From: Affinundibacterium seohonense
GTDB lineage: Bacteria > Pseudomonadota > Gammaproteobacteria > Burkholderiales > Burkholderiaceae_D
NCBI RefSeq assembly: GCF_014284305.1
Contig: NZ_JACOFW010000028.1
Span: 1-50,903, forward strand
Length of the DNA stretch: 50,903 bases
Direction: 5' to 3'
In this document: piece after piece, positions 8,783-16,069 of the stretch
How the letters are laid out: the number at the start of each line of letters is the position of its first letter
How positions within the stretch are numbered: position 1 is the first letter of the stretch
Program-made: the position numbers and the translations under genes
Notes under the pieces: generated by a model
The model's database searches: none
Told to the model about the DNA's origin: nothing
What the model saw: the letters and a program-made list of their open reading frames with translations, nothing else

Positions 8783-9990
8783 TGCCAATGTGGACTGAGT
8801 GGACCATCGCAACCAAGTTCCTGCGCGAAGGCAGGGCGCAGAGTACGCTGATTTTGATTGGCATCGCCGTCGGTGTTGCTGTAATCGTTTTTCTTACTGC
8901 CCTCATCACAGGACTACAAGGCAATATCATTCAACGTACCTTGGGTACCCAAGCCCATATTAAGATTCAACAAACGGAGGAACGTAATCGTATTCTCCCG
9001 CCACCCCAAGGCAGCACACAGTTATTGATCGAAACTAAACGTGCACAACGTCTTCGATCCATCAATAATTGGCAGCAGGTCCGTGATGTACTTGACCGAC
9101 AACCACGCGTAACGGTCGTTTCGCCAGTTATCTCTGGTCCAGCGTTTGCGCGACGTGGCGAAGCACTGCAATCTGTCGCCTTGGTTGGCATTGATGCCTC
9201 TCGGTATTTGCGTATTATTCCGATCCAAGAGGATATCGTCTCAGGTGTTTTCCGAATTGGTGCTGGTGATGCAGTGATCGGTAAACAGTTGGCGACTGAT
9301 CTCGGTATGCGTGTAGGCGACAAGCTTAGGCTAGATGGTGGACAAGGGCGTGATAGCGTGGTGAATGTTGCTGGCATCTTCGAACTTGGTGTACGTGAGT
9401 TGGATGCACGCTACGTTTACCTCGATATGAAGCAAGCGCAGTCCTTGCTTGACTTGCCGGGTGCTGCAACGATTATTGATGTGACAGTCGATGATATCTT
9501 CGAAGCACAAACGATTGCTGCGCGCATTGCTCGGCTTACTGGCTTAAAAGCAGAAAGTTGGATGGAAACGAACACTCAACTAATGAATGCCCTGCGTTCA
9601 CAAAGTCTGTCGACGCAAATGATTAGTGTATTCGTCGCATTGAGCGTCGCACTTGGTATTGCAAGTGTACTGACCGTAAGCGTGGTGCAACGTACGCGCG
9701 AAATTGGAATCTTGCGTGCGATGGGCAGCACCAGGCAACAAATGTTGCGCGTTTTTTTGATTCAGGGGGCATTATTTGGCATGGCGGGTTCTCTACTCGG
9801 CGTGGTTGTCGGCTATGGGTTGGTTGGCGCATTCAACACCTTCGGGCCGAAGCTGTTTTATATACCAGTTGATCCTTGGCTGCCGGTTGCTGCGACTGCA
9901 CTAGCGACGGTAACAGGCGTGCTTTCAGCTGCGGTACCAGCAAGGCGTGCCGCTGCGCTTGATCCTGTGGAGGCGATCCGTCATGTCTAA
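8782..9990 (+). CDS. FtsX/MacB-type ABC transporter permease
   Basis: A 402-residue permease: one membrane helix at about residues 21-43 ([19 protein letters not shown]), a periplasmic MacB-PCD-like domain to about 275, then an FtsX domain with three helices ([18 protein letters not shown], then [16 protein letters not shown] coupling segment, [13 protein letters not shown], and a last helix before [16 protein letters not shown]). The ATPase is encoded separately, as in LolCDE-like or DevBCA-like systems and unlike fused MacB. Its 3' end overlaps the ATPase start by eight bases. Confidence 0.85.
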   Translation: MPMWTEWTIATKFLREGRAQSTLILIGIAVGVAVIVFLTALITGLQGNIIQRTLGTQAHIKIQQTEERNRILPPPQGSTQLLIETKRAQRLRSINNWQQVRDVLDRQPRVTVVSPVISGPAFARRGEALQSVALVGIDASRYLRIIPIQEDIVSGVFRIGAGDAVIGKQLATDLGMRVGDKLRLDGGQGRDSVVNVAGIFELGVRELDARYVYLDMKQAQSLLDLPGAATIIDVTVDDIFEAQTIAARIARLTGLKAESWMETNTQLMNALRSQSLSTQMISVFVALSVALGIASVLTVSVVQRTREIGILRAMGSTRQQMLRVFLIQGALFGMAGSLLGVVVGYGLVGAFNTFGPKLFYIPVDPWLPVAATALATVTGVLSAAVPARRAAALDPVEAIRHV

Positions 9991-10696
9991 ACTCGACGCT
10001 AACGAACAAATATTACGTCTTGAAGGTCTAAGAAAAAGTTATAACGTCGGAAAATCCACTGAGGCTGAGGTGTTGCATGGTCTTGATTTAATCTTACAAC
10101 GCCGCGATTTCGCTTCTTTAGTAGGTGCATCCGGTTCAGGAAAAAGTTCACTTCTCAACATCATTGGCTTATTAGATCGACCGACTGCAGGCGAATTATA
10201 TTTACTCGGTGAGGCAACAAGATCGATGGATGATGCGCGGCGTACCGCCTTACGAGGAAGCACCATCGGCTTCGTATTTCAGTTCCACCATTTAATTCAG
10301 GCATTTACAGCTTTAGAAAATGTATTAATGCCGTTGATGGTAGCCGGCGGAAAACCAACAAAAGATCAAATTGCGCGCGCGCGTAAGCTACTCGCCGAAG
10401 TCGGACTCGATGGCTTAGAACAACGCAAGCCCGACCAATTATCCGGAGGCCAACAACAACGCGTCGCCGTTGCTCGCGCATTGGTTACCAATCCAGCTCT
10501 ATTGTTAGCTGATGAACCAACCGGTAATCTCGACACCAAATCCGCAGCCGAGGTATTTGCGCTATTTCGTAAGTTCAACAGAGAATCCGGCTGTGCAGTT
10601 TTACTAGTTACACACGATCCAAGATTATCTGAACAGTGCGACCGTACAATCAAATTAGTCGATGGCAATATCGAAAGTGATGTTGGAAGTAGATAG
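9983..10696 (+). CDS. LolD/MacB-like ABC transporter ATPase
   Basis: The ATG at 9983 ([18 protein letters not shown]), preceded by GTGGAGGCG, is preferred over the longer frame from 9947; it gives 237 residues. Walker [10 protein letters not shown] is at about 43-51, signature [15 protein letters not shown] at about 152, Walker [10 protein letters not shown] at about 174, and the switch histidine in LLVTHDP. It powers the exporter with the two upstream genes. An IS6-type element lies 9 bp after the stop codon. Confidence 0.9.
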   Translation: MSKLDANEQILRLEGLRKSYNVGKSTEAEVLHGLDLILQRRDFASLVGASGSGKSSLLNIIGLLDRPTAGELYLLGEATRSMDDARRTALRGSTIGFVFQFHHLIQAFTALENVLMPLMVAGGKPTKDQIARARKLLAEVGLDGLEQRKPDQLSGGQQQRVAVARALVTNPALLLADEPTGNLDTKSAAEVFALFRKFNRESGCAVLLVTHDPRLSEQCDRTIKLVDGNIESDVGSR

Positions 10697-10705
10697 CGCC
10701 CAATA

Positions 10706-11529
10706 GGGTTTTGTCGCGTTAATAACTACAAGTCGAAATACTGGCAGGTCTTATATTCGCTCTCAAGCTGAATGGATTTGTCCTGCCAAAGCATAAAACT
10801 GGTCGGCAAAAGACATCTCTTCTGTGCCACCAAACATCAGCTGGCCTTTGCGAATCATGTGCATTAGTTCGATGCCAGCCAGGATGCTTGTCGCTGCGTG
10901 AAATGATTTGAAGCCAAGCATTGCTTTTGTTATTCGTTTCACTGCGCGGTGGTCTTGCTCGACGTTGTTGTTGAGGTATTTCACCTGGCGAATGAGCATC
11001 GGTACATCCATCGCATCATTGATTTCATCGATCGCTGATTTGTTTGCTCCGCTCTTGTCCATCGTCACTTTTTCTGGAATGCCGTTATCCTGCATCGCCT
11101 TGTCGAAGCAACGCATGACTGCTGCTTTATCACGCTTTGCAGTCAATAGAAAGTCAATTGTCTTACCTTCTTTATCGACTGCGCGATAAAGATATTTCCA
11201 AACACCTTTGACCTTAATATAGGTTTCATCCATACGCCAGCGTGTACCAACTTGTCGCTTATGTTGGCGAAATACTTTCTCTAATATCGGCAGAAATCGG
11301 ATCGACCACCGGCTAATGGAGGAATGATCGACACAGACACCTCGCTCTTCCATCATTTCCTCAATTTGCCGATAGCTTAACGGGTATGCTGCATACCAAC
11401 GGATACAAACTAAAATCACTTCTATCGGAAAGCGCAGTCGCTTCGTCGTTTGTATCTTTACCTGCGTATTTTGAAAACGCCAAAGTCTACACTGAGGCTA
11501 CGATGCCTTATGTTAATGTTACACAACCC
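10706..11529 (-). mobile_element. IS6-type insertion sequence, copy B (824 bp)
   Basis: Terminal repeats GGGTTTTGTCGCGTTAA (10706-10722) and GGGTTGTGTAACATTAA (reverse complement of 11513-11529) match at 13 of 17 bases. Length and orientation equal copy A. The flanks GCCCAATA and TACAACCG do not form a target duplication, so the insertion is old or was reshaped by recombination. Confidence 0.85.
10763..11419 (-). CDS. IS6-type DDE transposase, start codon degraded
   Basis: The DDE transposase core is complete: WRMDETYIKVKGVWKYLYR, TMDKSGANKSAID and NNVEQDHRAVKRITK carry the three acidic residues, and the helix-turn-helix region PLSYRQIEEMMEERGVCV is intact. By alignment with copy A translation should begin at 11455, but the codon there is ATA rather than ATG, so only a GTG at 11419 (MILVCIRWYAAYPLS) remains, giving 218 residues. 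It may be inactive. The protein would catalyse replicative transposition of the 824-bp element. Confidence 0.75.
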   Translation of the reverse strand: MILVCIRWYAAYPLSYRQIEEMMEERGVCVDHSSISRWSIRFLPILEKVFRQHKRQVGTRWRMDETYIKVKGVWKYLYRAVDKEGKTIDFLLTAKRDKAAVMRCFDKAMQDNGIPEKVTMDKSGANKSAIDEINDAMDVPMLIRQVKYLNNNVEQDHRAVKRITKAMLGFKSFHAATSILAGIELMHMIRKGQLMFGGTEEMSFADQFYALAGQIHSA

Positions 11530-12031
11530 TACAACCGCCCTCCTGCACCTCATTCTTACCTGCGGTAAACCACGATGTGTACTGGACATTTGTCCTGGCT
11601 TAGGCGCCTTAAAACATGCAGTGTGTGATCTACAGCCAATTGCGCTAGCTCCTTTTGAATTTTGCTTAAACTATCTGTAGTAGATGGAAGCAATTATGCC
11701 AAAACATTGAATGGATGCTCTGCTATGGGTAGCACAATTTTTTAAGATAAATCTAAAATCAGGATTAAACTGGAAAAACATTCCCGCACAATCATGAGTA
11801 GTCCATTTTGCAGTGTCATTTCTTAGTTAAAGCGAGAGGGAAACCAAGATGCAACGTCAATATCGGAACGAATGGACTTCCACAGTTAATGCGAATGTAG
11901 GCGGCAGAACGCCAATGATACTTTGCTTGAAGGGAAATTGATTTGGGTTGAAAAGAATTTGACTCAAATTCAACCTGACAGACACCCTAGAAAAACTGGT
12001 AACTGTCAGATCGCGTATGAGCTAATACACC
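11530..12031. other. Intergenic stretch between IS copy B and rtcR
   Basis: About 500 bp without a convincing gene. A short plus-strand frame ends at 11680 (tail ICPGLGALKHAVCDLQPIAL) and may be the end of a gene cut by the IS. At 11681-11700, GTAGATGGAAGCAATTATGC resembles GTAGACGGAAGCAGTTATAC at 7326-7345. A 30-codon frame starts MQRQYRNEW at about 11850. None is supported further. Confidence 0.3.
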
Positions 12032-13639
12032 TTACTCCAAAAAGAGTGCATTCCATGAAAGGCTAAATTTAGCCAAGTATTTCTTCAACCTATCCGCATC
12101 ATTTGGTTTTTCTTTATAATTACGCGAAGCGGCATACAATTTTCTCCCGGCATCGGAAATGGATTTCGAACCTTTACACACGCCTAATACGGCTTTGAGT
12201 TGCATCGCATCGAACAGGTCAAGATTGTCTAGTTCCTCTGGTGCCAGCACTTTACTTAATTCAATGCCTTCTGAGGTGTCATGTTGTTCGTAGTGTCGCC
12301 AGAGTTTTTTTAGCCGCAGAATTTCGTCCGAAACAACGGTGTCCGTTATGCGACCAGCGTCGGCAAGTGTGGCCATGCGCGTGATCGAAGCGGATAGGTC
12401 GCGAAAGTTGCCTTTCCATATTGCTTCAGGTGATACGGCAAAGCGCATATAGCGTTCACGCGCTTCTTTATTGAACCTCACCATTTGTCCTTGCTCTGCA
12501 CTGAATTGCCCCAACAAATAATCGATGTTAGGTTCGACATCCTCTAAACGTTCTACAAGGCTGGGCAATTCATAGCTCCATAAATTAATTCGCGCATAGA
12601 GGTCTTCGCGAAATCGCCCCTGCATGACTTCTTTCGATAAATCACGATTGGTGCCTGCGATGAGCTGAAAATCACTTTGTACTTCATTGTCGCTGCCTAC
12701 CGGCAGGAATCGTTTTTCTTCAATCGCCATCAACAGCATCGCCTGTTCATCTAGCCCCAATTCACCGATTTCATCGAGAAATAATAGGCCCTTATTGGCA
12801 GCACGCAAAAGCCCAGGGCGATCAGAAGCTGCACCGGTGAAGGCACCCTTGATATGGCCAAACAAAGTGGATGCCGCGCCATCCCCATGCATGGTCGCGC
12901 AATTGATCTCGACAAACTTTCCCTGTAGTTTGTGACGCGCTTTTTTCAATTCAAAAACGCGTTTAGCAAGAAATGATTTGCCAGCGCCGGTTGGTCCCAT
13001 GAGCAGTATCGGTGCTTTGGATTTGATGGCGACACGCTCTATTTCATCAATCATGCTATTGAAGCGCGCATTGCGAGTCGAGATGCCGGACTTAAGAAAA
13101 GCAACCCCTTCTTCTTGTTCGCGAGAGAAGCGCTGAGCGATCTGATCGTATTTTGATAGGTCTAGGTCAATTAACGCGTAACTACCTGGATCGCCAATTA
13201 TCTGACGGCGCGAAGGGGATGTTTGCAAAAGCCTGCCGGGAAAATAGAAGGCTTCCGTCAACAGGTACATACAAATTTGGACTACGTGTGTACCCGTCGT
13301 GATATGGATCCAGTATTCTTCATTGTCTGTATCGAAATGAAAATTTCTCGCAAAATCAAATAGGCAACTGTAGACCTCTTCAAAGTCCCATGGGTCGGAC
13401 ATCGCTAAATGGCTCACTTTGATCTTGGTTTCTGGCGAAACGGCGTTGATGTCTTTGCTTACCTGCTCCACCAATGCTTCATGCTTGCCGCTATAAAGCA
13501 ATTCCAATCGGTCAACCATCATTTCTTCATGCTGCATTAAGGCGACCGTTGGGCGCCATTTCTCCCATCGCCCACTTCCCTTCCCGCTATCGAGTTGGGT
13601 GCCAACAAAGCCAATCACCACGATCTTCTTTGGTTTCAT
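12032..13639 (-). CDS. rtcR: RtcR, sigma54-dependent activator of RNA-repair genes
   Basis: A 535-residue activator divergent from rsr-rtcBA. The N-terminal ~180 residues are the RtcR CARF-like sensor (KKIVVIGFVGTQLDSGKGSGRWEKWRPTV; HITTGTHVVQICMYLLTEA), which in E. coli restrains the ATPase until RNA ends carrying 2',3'-cyclic phosphate are bound. The AAA+ domain has Walker A GPTGAGKS at about 212, the sigma54-contacting GAFTGA loop at about 264 and Walker B LLFLDEIGELG at about 284. The C-terminus shows the usual DNA-binding region (LKAVLGVCKGSKSISDAGRK). It should act from upstream sites together with the IHF site and the -24/-12 promoter at 13736-13793. Length equals that of E. coli RtcR (about 532). 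Confidence 0.95.
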   Translation of the reverse strand: MKPKKIVVIGFVGTQLDSGKGSGRWEKWRPTVALMQHEEMMVDRLELLYSGKHEALVEQVSKDINAVSPETKIKVSHLAMSDPWDFEEVYSCLFDFARNFHFDTDNEEYWIHITTGTHVVQICMYLLTEAFYFPGRLLQTSPSRRQIIGDPGSYALIDLDLSKYDQIAQRFSREQEEGVAFLKSGISTRNARFNSMIDEIERVAIKSKAPILLMGPTGAGKSFLAKRVFELKKARHKLQGKFVEINCATMHGDGAASTLFGHIKGAFTGAASDRPGLLRAANKGLLFLDEIGELGLDEQAMLLMAIEEKRFLPVGSDNEVQSDFQLIAGTNRDLSKEVMQGRFREDLYARINLWSYELPSLVERLEDVEPNIDYLLGQFSAEQGQMVRFNKEARERYMRFAVSPEAIWKGNFRDLSASITRMATLADAGRITDTVVSDEILRLKKLWRHYEQHDTSEGIELSKVLAPEELDNLDLFDAMQLKAVLGVCKGSKSISDAGRKLYAASRNYKEKPNDADRLKKYLAKFSLSWNALFLE

Positions 13640-13735
13640 TTTGGATAAACTTTTCTAAAAAAAGATAATTTATCACTAAATGCGAATAATGCAAAGCGCT
13701 GACAAAGAAGTTTGGTAGTTACCTATGTCTTTATA

Positions 13736-13748
13736 AATCAATGAGTTA
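13736..13748 (+). promoter_or_regulatory. IHF binding site between rtcR and rsr
   Basis: AATCAATGAGTTA fits the IHF consensus WATCAANNNNTTR at every defined position. It ends 30 bp before the -24 element, the usual place for the DNA bend that brings a sigma54 activator to the promoter. Confidence 0.65.
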
Positions 13749-13777
13749 TCTACTTCAAAAAGCTTAAGAGCCATTTC

Positions 13778-13793
13778 TGGCACGCTCATTGCA
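13778..13793 (+). promoter_or_regulatory. Sigma54 -24/-12 promoter of rsr-Y RNA-rtcBA
   Basis: TGGCACGCTCATTGCA has the invariant GG and GC separated by exactly ten bases and matches the sigma54 consensus TGGCAC-N5-TTGCA in full. The start of transcription is predicted near 13804, leaving a leader of about 60 nt before rsr. It faces away from rtcR, which encodes the cognate activator. Confidence 0.9.
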
Positions 13794-13867
13794 ATACATA
13801 GAGCAAGAAGCAAGCACCTGTAACGAAAAGCAAACTCACTAAACACAATAATTAGATGGAAATGAAA

Positions 13868-15421
13868 ATGGCTAATTCCCAATTGTTCCAAAGCATCAAG
13901 GGCAGATTTCTACCAAATGCCAACACTAATAATTTTGCAGGCGCACCGGCTTATGCACTAAGCAAACAGCAACAGTTAGCACAATACGCCGCAACAGGGT
14001 GTCTTAATGCGACTTTCTATGCGAGTGCTGAAGCGCAACTAGAAACAGTGATGCAGCTGTGCTCTGAACTAGACGCACAATTTATCGCGCAAACGGCCGT
14101 GTATTGCCGTGAACGCGGTTATATGAAGGATATGCCTGCGTTGTTGGTGGCGGCATTGGCGGTCAAAACGGCTCCTGAACTGCCTCGTACATTCAAGCGC
14201 GTGATCAATAACGGCAAGATGTTGCGCAACTTTGTGCAGATTATCCGCTCAGGTGCGACCGGTCGTAAATCGATGGGGAGCCGTCCTAAGAAATTAGTTC
14301 AGGCGTGGTTGAATTCTGCAACTGAGAAAGAATTATTGGCTGCAGCGGTAGGGAATAACCCATCGTTGGCAGACGTGGTGAAGATGGTCCATCCGAAACC
14401 GGTGGAAGCATGGCGTGAAGCGTTCTTCGCTTGGTTAATTGGTAAGCCTTGTAACGTCGCTGCTTTGCCTCCGTTAGTAACGGCATTCGAAGCGTACAAG
14501 CAAGATCGCACACAAGCAATACCAGAGGTGCCTTTTCAGATGCTGACGGCGATGGAATTGAACGACGCGGCTTGGGCAAAAATTGCATTACAAGGTGGAT
14601 GGCAAATGGTAAGGATGAATTTGAATACGTTTGCGCGACAAGGTGTATTTGCTTTGCCTGGTATGACGGAAGCAATCGCAGCCAAGCTGAAAGATGCCGA
14701 TGCGATTGCGAAGAGCAAGGTGTTCCCGTATCAGCTCATGGCGGCTTATTTGGCCTGTTCCAATGAAGTGCCTATTGAAATTCGTGAGGCATTGGAGGAC
14801 GCGCTGGAAATAGCGTTAGTGAATATTCCTGAAATAGCTGGCAAGGTCGTGGTTTGCCCCGATGTTTCTGGTTCGATGCAATCTGCGGTGACGGGTAATC
14901 GTGGTTCAGCTTCATCGAAGATACGCTGTATCGATGTAGCCGCTTTGATTGCCGCTGCAGTCTTAAGAAAGAATCGTGATGCGATGCTGATTCCATTTGA
15001 AGTGGACGTTGTGGATTGTCGTATAAATCCGCGCGACACAGTGATGACCAATGCACAAAAGCTGGCATCGATCGGCGGCGGTGGAACGAATTGTAGTGCG
15101 CCGCTAGCGCAAATGAACAAAGCGAAGACCAATGCCGACCTGGTTATTTACGTCTCCGATAATGAGTCATGGATAGACGCGACGAGCCGCGGCGCAACAG
15201 CGACATTGCGAGAATGGGAAATTTTTAAGCAACGCAATCCGACAGCGAAATTGGTATGTATTAACGTGACGCCTAGTAAAACATCGCAAGTGGTCGAACG
15301 TGAAGACATCTTGAATATTGGTGGATTCTCGGATGATGTTTTTAAAATTATTGCCGCGTTTGCAGCAGATCAGTTGAATGCCATGTTTTGGGTGAACGAA
15401 ATTAAGTCTATCAATATTTGA
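13868..15421 (+). CDS. rsr: Rsr, bacterial Ro60 (TROVE domain) Y-RNA-binding protein
   Basis: About 517 residues. The first ~310 residues form the TROVE HEAT-repeat ring (GAPAYALSKQQQLAQYAATG; CRERGYMKDMPALLVAALAV; FKRVINNGKMLRNFVQIIRS; GRKSMGSRPKKLVQAWL). A von Willebrand A domain follows, with an intact MIDAS motif DVSGSM at about 332 and GGGTNCSAPL further on. Ro60 proteins bind Y RNA on the outside of the ring and misfolded or 3'-extended RNA in the hole. Three nearby ATGs (13856, 13862, 13868) could start it; I chose MANSQLFQS, and the longest adds four residues. It is first in the sigma54 operon, and its Y-RNA partners follow directly. Confidence 0.93.
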   Translation: MANSQLFQSIKGRFLPNANTNNFAGAPAYALSKQQQLAQYAATGCLNATFYASAEAQLETVMQLCSELDAQFIAQTAVYCRERGYMKDMPALLVAALAVKTAPELPRTFKRVINNGKMLRNFVQIIRSGATGRKSMGSRPKKLVQAWLNSATEKELLAAAVGNNPSLADVVKMVHPKPVEAWREAFFAWLIGKPCNVAALPPLVTAFEAYKQDRTQAIPEVPFQMLTAMELNDAAWAKIALQGGWQMVRMNLNTFARQGVFALPGMTEAIAAKLKDADAIAKSKVFPYQLMAAYLACSNEVPIEIREALEDALEIALVNIPEIAGKVVVCPDVSGSMQSAVTGNRGSASSKIRCIDVAALIAAAVLRKNRDAMLIPFEVDVVDCRINPRDTVMTNAQKLASIGGGGTNCSAPLAQMNKAKTNADLVIYVSDNESWIDATSRGATATLREWEIFKQRNPTAKLVCINVTPSKTSQVVEREDILNIGGFSDDVFKIIAAFAADQLNAMFWVNEIKSINI

Positions 15422-15503
15422 ACGAGTCACTAGGGTGTGACAGGATCAATGGAGATTAAAATGAGTTGGTTAATTAGCGTTAGAAGTGCAAGTTTTGAGC
15501 AAA

Positions 15504-15565
15504 GTGTGAATGCTGGTGTGATTACATCCCTGAAATGTTCGATCACATCAACCCCTTGTCACACC
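15504..15565 (+). ncRNA. Y-RNA-like unit 1 (minimal hairpin, no tRNA module)
   Basis: Outer helix GTGTGA (15504-15509) pairs with TCACAC (15559-15564). The conserved bulge strand GAATGC starts at 15508. Inner helix TGGTGTGAT (15514-15522) pairs with ATCACATCA (15542-15550) through one G-U. The 3' linker is ACCCCTTG. The strand GAATGCTGGTGTGATTACAT resembles the vertebrate Y3 sequence GAGUGCAGUGGUGUUUACA, and CTTG before the closing strand resembles CUUGAC. The inner loop is short and has no T-arm or D-arm. An alternative helix pairs 15434-15442 with 15557-15565. Confidence 0.7.
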
Positions 15566-15689
15566 ATCGCTCAATTGGATGTCGTACCAAGAGGAAGCGG
15601 CAGAAACGCCGGGAAGAAATCCTATTCGCAAGCCGAACAGGTATGGCAACATGTTTTGTCCGACCTGGTAGGCTGTTAAGTGAAGTTTT

Positions 15690-15786
15690 GCACGAATGCT
15701 GGAAAGATTACATCTGGAAGTAGGTATCCTTTTTCGGAAGGCTGCTCAGAGGTTCGAATCCTCATTCTTTCCAACCCTTGTCGTGC
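15690..15786 (+). ncRNA. Y-RNA-like unit 2 (YrlA type, with T-arm)
   Basis: Outer helix GCACGA (15690-15695) pairs with TCGTGC (15781-15786). Bulge strand GAATGC is followed by inner helix TGGAAAGA (15700-15707) pairing with TCTTTCCA (15766-15773); the 3' linker is ACCCTTG. The module holds a hairpin CCTTT-TTCG-GGAAGG (15728-15741) and a T-arm GAGG-TTCGAAT-CCTC (15749-15763) with the canonical TTCGAAT loop, so it should mimic the elbow of tRNA. Its ATTACAT stretch is shared with units 1 and 4. Confidence 0.8.
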
Positions 15787-15802
15787 TGTTGTTTATGTTT
15801 TC

Positions 15803-15917
15803 GGCGAATGCTGAAAGAAACTACATTTGTCCCTGGTTCGAGCCCAGGAAGTGCAAGCGATTGTCCTTTAGCTCAGTTGGTAGAGTCATGAGAAACGTTT
15901 CTTTTATTTTTGTCGCC
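15803..15917 (+). ncRNA. yrlA: Y-RNA-like unit 3 (YrlA type, permuted tRNA module)
   Basis: Outer helix GGCGA (15803-15807) pairs with TCGCC (15913-15917). After the GAATGC strand, inner helix TGAAAGAAAC (15812-15821) pairs with GTTTCTTTTA (15897-15906). The module contains, in this order, a T-arm CCTGG-TTCGAGC-CCAGG (15832-15848) and then a D-arm TAGCTCAGTTGGTAGAG (15869-15885): the halves of a tRNA in circularly permuted order, with the Y stem where the anticodon arm would be. This is the order described for YrlA RNAs of Salmonella and other bacteria. Confidence 0.85.
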
Positions 15918-15926
15918 ACCCTTTTT

Positions 15927-16043
15927 GATGAATGCAGATGAAATTACATGGTAGAGCGCCGAAAGTTATTTCGGAGTCCCTGGTTCAAATCCGGGTTGGT
16001 GAAAATCAATAGCTTAGACGATATTTCATCGCCACTTGTCATC
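15927..16043 (+). ncRNA. Y-RNA-like unit 4 (tRNA module with extra arm)
   Basis: Outer helix GATGA (15927-15931) pairs with TCATC (16039-16043). The bulge strand is GAATGC, as in the other units, followed by A where units 1-3 have T. Inner helix GATGAAAT (15937-15944) pairs with ATTTCATC (16023-16030); the 3' linker is GCCACTTG. The module begins ACATGGTAGAGCGCC (end of a D-arm), then an anticodon-like hairpin CCGAA-AGTTAT-TTCGG (15959-15974), a T-arm around GGTTCAAATCC (15978-15995), and finally AGCTTAG, like the first strand of a D-arm. It ends 27 bp before rtcB. Confidence 0.8.
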
Positions 16044-16069
16044 CCCTAATTTTTAAGAATGAGAATAAT

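Noticed and set aside
15461..15679. A 72-codon frame (MSWLISVRSASF...) with a fair ribosome site inside the Y-RNA region
   Set aside because: It runs through unit 1, has no recognisable domain, and the same bases are better explained by paired RNA strands. It is mentioned as a possible leader ORF but not listed as a gene.
15690..16043. Ordinary tRNA genes
   Set aside because: T-arms and a D-arm are present, but order is permuted, anticodon and acceptor arms are missing or replaced, and the modules are enclosed in Y-type stems.
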